DNA of 64,000 nt. It comes from Actinomycetes bacterium. Its GTDB lineage: Bacteria > Actinomycetota > Acidimicrobiia > Acidimicrobiales > RAAP-2. The stretch lies in assembly GCA_021777285.1 (NCBI GenBank), contig JAJYDR010000004.1:6427-70426 (forward strand). Reading direction: 5' to 3'. A program made the position numbers and the translations under genes. Shown here one piece after another: positions 26,309 through 34,548 of this stretch (positions within the stretch are counted from its first letter, which is position 1; each line of letters starts with the position of its first letter). The notes under the pieces are model-generated. The model saw only the letters and a list, made by a program, of their open reading frames with translations, had not been told where the DNA came from and made no database searches.

Positions 26309-27709
26309 CTAGCCGACGGAGCCTTCCATCTGCAGTTCGATGAGGCGCGACCACTCGACCGCGTACTCCATGGGCAGCGTGCGCGTGACGGGCTCGATGA
26401 ACCCGTTGACGATCATGCCCATCGCCTGGCTCTCGGTCAGGCCGCGGCTCATGAGGTAGAACAACTGGTCGTCGCCGATCTTCGAGACCGTCGCCTCGTG
26501 GCCGATCGAGGCGTCCTGCTCGCCAACCTCCATGTAGGGCTTGGTCTCGGACGTCGAGAACTCGTCGAGGATGAGCGCGTCACAGCGCACGAAACTCTTC
26601 GCGCCGGTCGCGCCCTCGTCGACCTTCACCAGTCCGCGGTAGGTCGTGAGTCCCCCGTCCTTGGAGATCGACTTCGACACGATCGTCGAGGTCGTCTCGG
26701 GCGCGGCGTGCACCATCTTGGCCCCGGCGTCTTGAACCTGGCCTGGTCCCGCGTAGGCGACCGACAGCACCTCGCCTGAGGCCTTGGGTCCCATCAGGTA
26801 CACCGACGGGTACTTCATCGTGAGCCGCGAACCGATATTGCCGTCGATCCATTCGACGTGGGCCTCGGCCTCGGCGCGTGCTCGCTTGGTGACCAGGTTG
26901 TAAACGTTGTTCGACCAGTTCTGAATCGTCGTGTAGGTGATCCGTGAGCCCGGCAGGGCGACCAACTCGACGACCGCCGAGTGCAGCGAGTCCGTCGAGT
27001 ACACCGGCGCCGAGCAGCCCTCGACGTAGTGGACCTGGGACCCCTCGTCGGCGATGATCAGCGTGCGCTCGAACTGGCCCATGTTCTCGGTGTTGATCCG
27101 GAAGTAGGCCTGCAGCGGCTGGTCGACCTTCACGCCCGGCGGCACGTAGATGAACGACCCACCGCTCCACACCGCCGAGTTGAGCGCGGCGAACTTGTTG
27201 TCGTTGGGCGGGATGACCGTGCCGAAGTACTTGCGCACGAGGTCGGGGTACTCGCGCACCGCGGTGTCCATGTCGCAGAACAGCACGCCGAGGCGCTCGA
27301 GGTCCTCGCGGTTACGGTGAAAGACCACTTCGGACTCGTACTGTGCCGTGACCCCGGCGAGGTACTTGCGCTCGGCCTCGGGGATGCCGAGTCGCTCGTA
27401 GGTGGTCTTGATGGCGTCGGGCAGGTCCTCCCAACGATCGACCCGACCCTCGGTCGGCTTGATGTAGTAGTAGATGTCGTTGAAGTCGAGGTCCGGCATG
27501 CGGTCGGCGAACCAGGGCAGCATGGGCTTCTTCTCGAAGCGCTTGAGCGCGGCGAGGCGGAAGTCGCGCATCCACGACTCTTCGTTCTTGATCCCCGACA
27601 TCTCGCGCACGATGGCCTCGTTGATGCCCTTCTTGGGCTTGAAGACCGGGATCTGCTCGTCAGACCATCCGAGCTGGTACCGACTGAAGTCCAGATTGTC
27701 AATCGTCAT
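26309..27709 (-). CDS. sufB: Fe-S assembly scaffold protein SufB
   Basis: This 466-residue protein is the main cluster-building subunit of SufBCD. Conserved blocks are [52 protein letters not shown] and the C-terminal [16 protein letters not shown] with the cysteine implicated in cluster assembly, then EHATVSK-like [23 protein letters not shown] lies 5 bases before ATG 27709, unlike most neighbours, so it has a true leader. A perfect dyad sits in that leader (27720-27740). Confidence 0.96.
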   Translation of the reverse strand: MTIDNLDFSRYQLGWSDEQIPVFKPKKGINEAIVREMSGIKNEESWMRDFRLAALKRFEKKPMLPWFADRMPDLDFNDIYYYIKPTEGRVDRWEDLPDAIKTTYERLGIPEAERKYLAGVTAQYESEVVFHRNREDLERLGVLFCDMDTAVREYPDLVRKYFGTVIPPNDNKFAALNSAVWSGGSFIYVPPGVKVDQPLQAYFRINTENMGQFERTLIIADEGSQVHYVEGCSAPVYSTDSLHSAVVELVALPGSRITYTTIQNWSNNVYNLVTKRARAEAEAHVEWIDGNIGSRLTMKYPSVYLMGPKASGEVLSVAYAGPGQVQDAGAKMVHAAPETTSTIVSKSISKDGGLTTYRGLVKVDEGATGAKSFVRCDALILDEFSTSETKPYMEVGEQDASIGHEATVSKIGDDQLFYLMSRGLTESQAMGMIVNGFIEPVTRTLPMEYAVEWSRLIELQMEGSVG

Positions 27710-27719
27710 GTCGCTCCTC

Positions 27720-27748
27720 TGGGCATTATCCCTATGCCCATAGTACTA
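27720..27748 (-). promoter_or_regulatory. sufB promoter with perfect inverted repeat
   Basis: Arms TGGGCAT (27720-27726) and ATGCCCA (27734-27740) are perfect 7-base inverted repeats with a 7-base spacer, directly upstream of the sufB ribosome-binding site. On the minus strand the likely -10 (TACTAT, 27745-27740, or TAGTAC, 27748-27743) touches the distal arm, so a bound protein would block initiation. CTGACA further upstream could act as -35. Fe-S-responsive control is plausible but the regulator is not encoded next door. The opposite strand leads to oligopeptidase B. Confidence 0.6.
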
Positions 27749-27792
27749 ACTACCGTCCTCGCCCTGTCAGAAAATACTGGCAGAGTGGGACG

Positions 27793-29949
27793 GTGCCCAA
27801 CACCCCTTCGGTTCCCCAGCGCCCCTTTGCCATCACCCGTCACGGCGACACCCGCGACGACCCCTACTACTGGCTCATGGACCGTGACAACCCCGACGTC
27901 ATTGCGCACCTGCGAGCGGAGAACGATTTCCTCGCCTCGTCCCTCGAGCACCTCGCCCCGCTCGAGGCCACGCTCTTTGACGAGATCAAACGACGGATCG
28001 AAGAGACCGACATCTCGGTCCCGGTCCGCCGCGGCGCGTGGTGGTACTTCGAGCGCACGCGCGAGGGCCTGAACTACCCCATCAGTTGCCGCGTCCCCGT
28101 CGACGTCGACGACCCGACCCCGCCCGTGGTCGACCCCCTCGTCTCGTTCGCCGGCGAGCAGGTGATCCTCGACGAGAATGACGAGGCGCAAGGTCACGAC
28201 TTCTTGTCGGTCGGCGTGCTCGACGTGAGCCCAGACGACGCGTGGGTCGCGGTCGGCGTGGACTTCGAGGGCAACGAGCGCCACCGGGTCACGGTTCGCT
28301 CGCTCACGAACGCCGCCCCCCTGTCCGACACCCTCGAAGGCGTGTACTACGGCTTCGCGTGGTCGAGCACCAGCGACTACTTCTTCTACACCCGCGTCGA
28401 CGACGCCATGCGGCCGTGGCAGGTCTGGCGCCACCGACTGGGCGCGGACGCCGCCGAGGACGTGCTCGTCTACCAGGAAGACGACGCGCAGTTCACCGTC
28501 TCGGTGGGCCGCTCGCGCGACGACGAAGTGATCGTCATCGCCATCGCGTCGTCCACGACGACCGAGGTTCGCTACGTGGCGGCCGACCGGCCAACAGAGG
28601 CCTTGCGCATCCTCGAGGAGCGACGCACCGGGATCGAGTACGGCGTCGAGCACCTGGTCGCCGCCGACGGCACGCGCTGGTGGCTGAAGATCACCAACGA
28701 GGACGCGACCGACTTCCGCCTGCTCGGACGGCCCGTCGCGGGCGACGAGTGGCGTGAGCTCATCGCCCATCGGCGGGGCACGCGGATCGACGGCGTCGAC
28801 GCCTTCTCGAAGTGCCTGGCGATCAGCGAGCGTGAGGACGGCTGCGCCACCGTGCGCGTCGTCCCGCTGGACGGTCCGGACCCCTTGGGCGGCGACCTCC
28901 TCGAGCGGTCCTGGCTGGTCGACGGGGTCGATCGGCCGAGCACGGTGGCGCTCGGCGTCAACCCGACCTACGACTCGGACTCGCTGCGCGTGGCTATCAC
29001 CTCGATGGTGACACCGGTCTTCATCGCGGACGTCGACCTCGCCACCCACGAACTGCTCATTCGAAAGCGCCAGGTCGTTCGCGGCGGGTACGACCGTGAC
29101 GCCTACGTGACCGGCCGCCACTGGGTCGAGGCCAGCGACGGGCAGCGCATCCCCGTCTCGATCGTCGCGCGACGCGACGTCGTGCAGTTGAACGACGACG
29201 GCTCCATCAGTCCAATCGGGCCGGCCCCCATGCTGCTCTACGGATACGGCAGCTACGAGATCTCCATCGACCCCGGCTTCTCATCCATCCGCCTCTCGTT
29301 GCTCGAGCGCGGCGTGATCTTCGCGATCGCCCACGTCCGCGGTGGCGGGGAGATGGGGCGCTCGTGGTACGAGATGGGCAAGCTCGCCCAGAAGCCGACC
29401 ACCTTCAGTGACTTCGTCACCGTCGCGCGCGACCTGGTCGAAGGCGGCTGGACCGAGCCGCGACGCCTGGCCATCCGTGGGGGCTCCGCGGGCGGGCTGC
29501 TGATGGGTGCGGTGATGAACCTCGCCCCGGACCTGTTCCGTTGCGTCGTGGCCGAGGTCCCCTTCGTCGACGCGCTGACGACGATGCTCGACGCGTCACT
29601 CCCGCTCACCGTGGGCGAATGGGAGGAGTGGGGCGACCCCGACGCGAGCGCCACCACGTACCGGATCATGAAGTCCTACTCGCCCTACGACAACGTGCGC
29701 GCGACCAATGACGACGGCAGCGCGAGGGTCTACCCGCACCTCTTCGCCGCCGGCGGCCTCAACGACTCGCGGGTCGGGTTCTGGGAGCCGATGAAGTGGG
29801 TGCTGCGGCTGCGCGACGCGAACCCCGAAAACGTCGCGTATCTCAAGACCGAGCTCGGCGCCGGCCACGGCGGTCCGTCGGGGCGCTACGACTCGTGGCG
29901 CGACGAGGCGCAGATTCTCGCCTTCGTCATCGACGAGATCGGCGCCTGA
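27793..29949 (+). CDS. ptrB: Oligopeptidase B (prolyl oligopeptidase family, S9A)
   Basis: This 718-residue serine peptidase has an N-terminal beta-propeller (about 70-410) that limits access to small peptides and a C-terminal hydrolase domain. Ser565 in GGSAGGLLMG is the nucleophile; NDSRVGFWEPMKW supplies the Asp region and GAGHGGPSG the His692. PYYWLMDRDNPDVIAHLRAEN at the N-terminus is typical of this subfamily, which cuts after basic residues. GTG 27793 follows CAGAGT by six bases and lacks a Shine-Dalgarno site. It is divergent from sufB. Confidence 0.93.
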   Translation: MPNTPSVPQRPFAITRHGDTRDDPYYWLMDRDNPDVIAHLRAENDFLASSLEHLAPLEATLFDEIKRRIEETDISVPVRRGAWWYFERTREGLNYPISCRVPVDVDDPTPPVVDPLVSFAGEQVILDENDEAQGHDFLSVGVLDVSPDDAWVAVGVDFEGNERHRVTVRSLTNAAPLSDTLEGVYYGFAWSSTSDYFFYTRVDDAMRPWQVWRHRLGADAAEDVLVYQEDDAQFTVSVGRSRDDEVIVIAIASSTTTEVRYVAADRPTEALRILEERRTGIEYGVEHLVAADGTRWWLKITNEDATDFRLLGRPVAGDEWRELIAHRRGTRIDGVDAFSKCLAISEREDGCATVRVVPLDGPDPLGGDLLERSWLVDGVDRPSTVALGVNPTYDSDSLRVAITSMVTPVFIADVDLATHELLIRKRQVVRGGYDRDAYVTGRHWVEASDGQRIPVSIVARRDVVQLNDDGSISPIGPAPMLLYGYGSYEISIDPGFSSIRLSLLERGVIFAIAHVRGGGEMGRSWYEMGKLAQKPTTFSDFVTVARDLVEGGWTEPRRLAIRGGSAGGLLMGAVMNLAPDLFRCVVAEVPFVDALTTMLDASLPLTVGEWEEWGDPDASATTYRIMKSYSPYDNVRATNDDGSARVYPHLFAAGGLNDSRVGFWEPMKWVLRLRDANPENVAYLKTELGAGHGGPSGRYDSWRDEAQILAFVIDEIGA

Positions 29950-29967
29950 GCCACGAACTCGTCGCGG

Positions 29968-30495
29968 CTACCAACGTGACGGAACAACGGGTGACCACCG
30001 ACCGGCCGGGCGCGCCGCGCTGATCAGTGCCGCGTGGGTCACCGGGGCACCCACCTTCGAAGGCGACCACGGGTGGCGCGCCAGCAGCAGCGCGCCCGCG
30101 ATCACCACGACCACGACGACGAGCACGACCATTACACGCCGACGGTACGCGAAGGGGCTGCGGTGCGCTGATCGTTCGAGCGCCCACTGCACGTCGTGGC
30201 GATGCGGACCGACTGAGGCGATCTCCTCAGCGCTCGTCAGCTCGGCCTCGCCGAACACGTACTCGTGGTCGGACTCGAGTCGCAAGGGGGCTGGCTCGTG
30301 GGGCGGCGTCGGTGCGTCACCGTCGAGGAGCCGGAACCGTTTCGCCGGCTGGTAGGGCGACGGCGGCGGGCCGATCAGGGTTCCCGACGTGCTGAGGCGA
30401 TGCTCGTCGCGGCGGATCTTTCGCCAGCGCAGTACGCCCACCGCGATCAGCCCAGCGGCGACGATCGCCACCACCACCCCAATCGCTACGGACAT
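29968..30495 (-). CDS. Uncharacterised protein with two membrane helices
   Basis: This 175-residue protein has a hydrophobic segment at its extreme N-terminus (about 3-22, VAIGVVVAIVAAGLIAVGV) and a second at about 122-142 (a long Val-rich run after RRRVM). Between them is a soluble region with Pro-rich and acidic stretches (LRLESDHEYVFGEAE). I recognise no family. The topology suggests a small membrane-anchored protein. ATG 30495 is chosen because it starts the first helix; no convincing ribosome-binding site is seen. It ends 18 bases from oligopeptidase B, convergently. Confidence 0.6.
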   Translation of the reverse strand: MSVAIGVVVAIVAAGLIAVGVLRWRKIRRDEHRLSTSGTLIGPPPSPYQPAKRFRLLDGDAPTPPHEPAPLRLESDHEYVFGEAELTSAEEIASVGPHRHDVQWALERSAHRSPFAYRRRVMVVLVVVVVVIAGALLLARHPWSPSKVGAPVTHAALISAARPAGRWSPVVPSRW

Positions 30496-30566
30496 TGGAC
30501 TCCGCTCATCAGCGTCGCAGTCGGCCACGGTGGCCCACCACGAAAAAGCGTAGTGACTCGACGGTG

Positions 30567-31040
30567 CTACGCGAGTGCGCTGAAGCCCGCGCGATAGAAG
30601 ACCAGGGGCTCGCCGTCGTAGACGGCCACGAAGTCGGCCTGCACGATCGCCACCTCGTGGTCGCCGTGGGCGCGCACCGCAACGATCGGTCCCTCGACGT
30701 GCGCGATAGCGCCTACCAGCAGCGGTGAACCGGCGGGGCCCGTCGTCCACTCCCCCGATCCGAATCGGTCTGCACCGGTGGTGGCGAATCGGCGCGCCGC
30801 CTCGACCTGGTCGCTGGCGAGGATGTTGATGCCCACGACGCCGTGGGCACGCACCTGGGACCACGACCGGCCATCGACCGCCGCGGCGAAGGTCACGAGC
30901 TGTGGCTCGAGCGACAGCGAGCCGAAGGTCTGGCACGTGAAGCCGGCCGGTCCGTCGGGCGTCTGGGCGGTCACGACCACGACGCCGGTGGCGAAGCGGC
31001 CCACCGCGTCCTTGAACTCGCTGATCGAAGGAGTGCTCAC
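30567..31040 (-). CDS. Flavin reductase-like protein
   Basis: This 157-residue protein starts FKDAVGRFATGVVVVTAQ and contains GFTCQTFGSLSLEPQLVTF, the flavin-binding pattern of small FMN/FAD reductases that feed two-component monooxygenases. The partner oxygenase is not in the window. GTG 31040 lies six bases after TAGTGT, so it is probably leaderless. It lies downstream of mutY in the same orientation, with 22 bases between them. Confidence 0.85.
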   Translation of the reverse strand: MSTPSISEFKDAVGRFATGVVVVTAQTPDGPAGFTCQTFGSLSLEPQLVTFAAAVDGRSWSQVRAHGVVGINILASDQVEAARRFATTGADRFGSGEWTTGPAGSPLLVGAIAHVEGPIVAVRAHGDHEVAIVQADFVAVYDGEPLVFYRAGFSALA

Positions 31041-31062
31041 ATCGGGACACTACCGGGGGCGC

Positions 31063-31848
31063 TCAACGAGTCCGCTCCCGTGGATCGCCGGCCAGGCGCA
31101 CCTCGCCCTTGGCGCGCTCCACCAGCCCGTCGGCGATGAGCGACGCGACCAGCACTTCGACGCGCGCCTGTGGCTCGTCGACGTGCGCGACGACGACGTC
31201 GAGACGGGCCGGTCCCTCGCGCAACAACGCCACGATCCGGCCGCGCAGCTGGCGGTCCGATCCCGCGAAGGCGCTCTGGCGTACCGAGACGGCCGCGCTG
31301 TGCCGGGCGGGGTCATCGCCGCCTTCGGCCCGCCACGCGCAGCGTCGCGCCAGGGGGCACGTCACACAGCGCGGCGTGGCCGTGCAGAACTGGGCGCCGA
31401 GGTCGAGCATCGCCTGATTGTGCGCGGCGCTCGCGACGCCCCGCACCAGTTCGTCGGCGAGCCGTTGGGCCTCGGCCCGGCCCAGCGGGCGATTCGCGAT
31501 CGCTCGCGCGAGGATCCGCCCCACGTTCGTGTCGAGCACGCCGACCGGGGCGCCGAAGGCGAAAGACGCGACGGCGTTCGCGGTGTAGCTCCCCACTCCC
31601 GGGAGATGGCGCAGGGCCGCGGGGTCCTCGGGGACGCGCCCCGCGAACTCGTCGACGACGGCACGCGCGGCGTCGTGGAGGTACCCCGCCCGGCGGTTGT
31701 ACCCGAGTCCGCCCCACAGACTGATGACCGTCGACCGCGGCGCCACCGCGCAGGCGCCCGGCGTGGGCAGCGCCTCGAGGAAACGGCGCCAGGGCTCGAT
31801 GACCCGCGGGGCCTGGGTCTGCTGGAGCATGACCTCGCTCACGAGCAC
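31063..31848 (-). CDS. mutY: A/G-specific adenine glycosylase, true start upstream
   Basis: MutY removes adenine opposite 8-oxoguanine. The catalytic Glu (VSEVMLQQTQ), the helix-hairpin-helix LPGVGSYTANAV, Asp in LDTNVGRIL and the Fe-S loop CTATPRCVTCPLARRC are present. GTG 31848 is the first ATG/GTG/TTG in frame, but conserved N-terminal sequence (RDLPWIGVGDPWAVL) continues upstream of it. The frame stays open into the end of the MaoC gene, where only CTG codons (31947, 31941) could start it. The Fe-S loop is C-x5-C-x2-C-x5-C rather than the common C-x6. The C-terminal NUDIX-like 8-oxoG domain is short or absent. Confidence 0.85.
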   Translation of the reverse strand: MLVSEVMLQQTQAPRVIEPWRRFLEALPTPGACAVAPRSTVISLWGGLGYNRRAGYLHDAARAVVDEFAGRVPEDPAALRHLPGVGSYTANAVASFAFGAPVGVLDTNVGRILARAIANRPLGRAEAQRLADELVRGVASAAHNQAMLDLGAQFCTATPRCVTCPLARRCAWRAEGGDDPARHSAAVSVRQSAFAGSDRQLRGRIVALLREGPARLDVVVAHVDEPQARVEVLVASLIADGLVERAKGEVRLAGDPRERTR

Positions 31849-31937
31849 CGCCCACGGGTCGCCGACGCCAATCCACGGGAGGTCGCGCGCGATCGACGGC
31901 GCGCACGCCCGCAGCGAGCGGGCGAAGGGGTGCGCCG

Positions 31938-32450
31938 TCAGTCCCAGACGGACTCGTCGTACGGGCGCTGTCGCACCGGCGCGAAGTCCCGCTTCCAGAC
32001 CATTACCTTGCGCCGAAAGTAGCAGACCTCGCGGCCGTCTTGGTTGAAGCCCTTCGTCTCGACCCGTACAATCCCCCGGTCGGGCTTGGACGTCGACTCA
32101 GTGACGTCCAGGACCCGGGTCTCGGCGTAGATCGTGTCGCCATGGAACGTCGGAAACCGGTGGATGAGGCTCTCGACCTCGAGGTTGGCGATGGCCGAGC
32201 CGGACACGTCGGGCACGCTCATGCCGAGCACAAGTGAGTAGACCAAGTTGCCCACCACCACGTTGCGACCCTGGACGCTTTCGTGTTCGGCGAACCAGGC
32301 GTTGGTGTGCAGGGGGTGGTGGTTCATCGTGATCATGCAGAACAGGTGATCGTCGGCCTCGGTGATCGTCTTGCCGGGCCAGTGTCGCAGCACGTCACCG
32401 GGCGTGAAGTCTTCGAGGTAGCGACCAAAGGGGCGGTCGAACGTGGTCAT
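31938..32450 (-). CDS. MaoC-type hydratase, likely mesaconyl-CoA hydratase
   Basis: This 170-residue hotdog-fold protein reads GRYLEDFTPGDVLRHWPGKT, ITEADDHLFCMITMNHHPLH and FPTFHGDTIYAETRVLD, then VETKGFNQDGREVCYFRRKVMV. This closely follows the short MaoC protein encoded with ccr and meaA in the Streptomyces ethylmalonyl-CoA cluster, assigned to mesaconyl-CoA hydration. Proteobacterial enzymes are about twice as long. AAGGAGATAGGTGCC precedes ATG 32450. The mutY frame overlaps its end. The methylsuccinyl-CoA dehydrogenase and lyase nearby support the assignment. Confidence 0.75.
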   Translation of the reverse strand: MTTFDRPFGRYLEDFTPGDVLRHWPGKTITEADDHLFCMITMNHHPLHTNAWFAEHESVQGRNVVVGNLVYSLVLGMSVPDVSGSAIANLEVESLIHRFPTFHGDTIYAETRVLDVTESTSKPDRGIVRVETKGFNQDGREVCYFRRKVMVWKRDFAPVRQRPYDESVWD

Positions 32451-32480
32451 GGCACCTATCTCCTTGGCTCGCGAGAACGG

Positions 32481-32909
32481 CTATTCACTCGGCAGCGGAC
32501 GAGTCGTGAAGGACGCGGTCGCTCCAGGCAGACTCTCGCCATTGATCACCATGCGCCAGGTGAACCGCTGGCCGGGCGCGAGCGGAATCGGTCCGAAGTT
32601 GACCGCGATCGGCACGTCGACCGGGGTGCCGTGGGGCACGCCAACCGGCTCACTCGCCGAGAAGTCCCCGCGCACCTCGATGCCCTGCATGCCCTCGGGG
32701 GTCTCGAACTGGACCAGACGGCCGTCTGCGTCTTCGAGAAACAGTTCCCAGTGGTGGTTGGCGTCGAACTCGTGGGCGTCGACACTGACCTTGACCGCGA
32801 CGGCGGAGGGCACCGGGTCAGGCCCGGTCACGGACCAGCCGCCACCGAGGATGTACAACTTGCCGTCGGCCACCTGCGCCGAGTCCGCCAAAAGCATCGT
32901 CACGTCCAT
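32481..32909 (-). CDS. Conserved actinobacterial protein of unknown function (DUF6941-like)
   Basis: This 142-residue protein begins MDVTMLLADSAQVADGKLYILGGG, a pattern I associate with a conserved actinobacterial family of unknown function. It looks like a beta-rich domain (LPGATASFTT end, LAPGQRFTWRMVIN) and lacks signal peptide or membrane segment. ATG 32909 follows TAGGCT by six bases, hence probably leaderless. It lies upstream of the MaoC gene with 30 bases between, possibly in one transcript. Confidence 0.7.
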   Translation of the reverse strand: MDVTMLLADSAQVADGKLYILGGGWSVTGPDPVPSAVAVKVSVDAHEFDANHHWELFLEDADGRLVQFETPEGMQGIEVRGDFSASEPVGVPHGTPVDVPIAVNFGPIPLAPGQRFTWRMVINGESLPGATASFTTRPLPSE

Positions 32910-32966
32910 CGGCCCAGCCTAACGTCGCTTCTCGACCAGCCCAGTGCCAGCCGGTAGTTTGCATGT

Positions 32967-34547
32967 ATGTCAACGCCCCCCAACCTGGACACGCTCGCCG
33001 ACCTCGTGACCCGCGCGCAGGCCGTCATCGATGGCGCGACGACGCGACTGCGCGAGCTCGGCGGTCCCGACGAGGAGCAGTCGCTCGCCTATGACCTGGC
33101 GCACGCGGCGAGCGCCATCGCTACCGCTCGGGCCAACCTCGCCTACGCGACCTACGGCGAGACCGAGGCCAACCTGGCGACCGCCTTCCTCGGACTCGCC
33201 CTCGGCGACTTGGCCCAGCGCGTCCTCGGACGCGAGGACCGGTGGGGAGTAGCCGGCGACTGGTTCGAGCCGTTCCGGTCCTTTGTCTCCGAGCAGCGTG
33301 ACCCCAGCCGTCTCGCCGCGCTCGCCGAGACACCGGGCGACAGCCACCTGGGCGAGGACTTCGAGATGGTCCGGGACTACTTCCGACGCTTCGCCGACGA
33401 TCAGATCCGCCCGCACGCTGAGCACATCCACCGCACCAACAGCGACATCCCCGAGTCGGTGATCGAGGGACTGCGCGACCTCGGTGGGTTCGGCCTCTCG
33501 ATCCCCACGGCCTACGGTGGCGACGCGACCGGCGGCGCCTCGGAGTACGTCGCGATGGTGGTCGCCACCGAGGAGCTCTCGCGGGCGAGCCTCGGCGTCG
33601 GCGGCTCCCTAATCACCCGGCCCGAGATCCTCACGCGCGCCCTGCTCGCTGGCGGCACCGAGGAGCAGAAGCAGCGCTGGCTGCCCCACGTGGCCAACGC
33701 CTCAGTGCTGGCGGCGATCGCCGTGACCGAGCCGGACTACGGCAGCGACGTCGCCAACATCACGACCACGGCCACCAAGACCGACGGCGGGTGGCTCATC
33801 AACGGGACCAAGACGTGGTGCACCTTCGCCGCGCGCGCCGACGTGCTCGTACTGCTCGCGCGCACTGACCCCGACCGGTCCAAGGCGCACCGCGGCCTGT
33901 CGCTGTTCCTCGTCGAGAAGCAGCGCGGCGACAGCCACGGCTTCGTGCTCGCTCAGGACAGCGGCGGTCGACTGGAAGGTCGACCGATCGACACCCTCGG
34001 CTATCGCGGCATGCATTCCTACGAGGTGAGCTTCTCGGGTTGGTTCGTGCCCGACGAGAACCTCGTCGGTGGCGAGGCCGGACTCGGTCGCGGCTTTTAC
34101 TACCAGATGGCGGGCTTCGAAAACGGGCGAATCCAGACGGCGGCGCGCGCCGTGGGTGTGATGCAGGCGGCCTACGAGGCCGCGTTGGCCTACGCGCGCG
34201 AGCGGCGGGTCTTTGGCGCGCCCATCATCGAATACGAGCTCACCCAGGCGAAGCTCGGCACGATGGCCACCATCATCCAGAGCGCCCGCCAGTTCGCCCT
34301 TACGGTCGCGCGCCAGATGGGCGACGGCGGCGGCTCGATGGAAGCATCGATGGCCAAGGCGTACGTCTGTCGGGCGGCCGAGTGGGTTACCCGCGAGGCC
34401 CTGCAGATCCACGGCGGTATGGGCTACGCGGAGGAGTACCCCGTCAGTCGATACTTCGTGGATGCGCGGGTCCTGTCGATCTTCGAAGGGGCCGACGAGA
34501 CGCTCTGTCTCAAGGTCGTCGCACGCAGATTGCTCGAAGAGAACTGA
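32967..34547 (+). CDS. Long acyl-CoA dehydrogenase, likely (2S)-methylsuccinyl-CoA dehydrogenase
   Basis: At 526 residues this is about 145 longer than ordinary acyl-CoA dehydrogenases. The extra part is an N-terminal helical domain (LDTLADLVTRAQAVIDGATT, then YDLAHAASAIATARANLAY). The core has AIAVTEPDYGSDVANI, GWLINGTKTWCTFAARAD, RRVFGAPIIEYELTQAKLG and LQIHGGMGYAEEYPVSRYF. Methylsuccinyl-CoA dehydrogenases have such an N-terminal extension, and a mesaconyl-CoA hydratase-like gene is divergent next door. ATG 32967 follows TAGTTT by six bases. Its stop is 1 base from the convergent Ni/Co permease. Confidence 0.75.
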   Translation: MSTPPNLDTLADLVTRAQAVIDGATTRLRELGGPDEEQSLAYDLAHAASAIATARANLAYATYGETEANLATAFLGLALGDLAQRVLGREDRWGVAGDWFEPFRSFVSEQRDPSRLAALAETPGDSHLGEDFEMVRDYFRRFADDQIRPHAEHIHRTNSDIPESVIEGLRDLGGFGLSIPTAYGGDATGGASEYVAMVVATEELSRASLGVGGSLITRPEILTRALLAGGTEEQKQRWLPHVANASVLAAIAVTEPDYGSDVANITTTATKTDGGWLINGTKTWCTFAARADVLVLLARTDPDRSKAHRGLSLFLVEKQRGDSHGFVLAQDSGGRLEGRPIDTLGYRGMHSYEVSFSGWFVPDENLVGGEAGLGRGFYYQMAGFENGRIQTAARAVGVMQAAYEAALAYARERRVFGAPIIEYELTQAKLGTMATIIQSARQFALTVARQMGDGGGSMEASMAKAYVCRAAEWVTREALQIHGGMGYAEEYPVSRYFVDARVLSIFEGADETLCLKVVARRLLEEN

Positions 34548-34548
34548 C

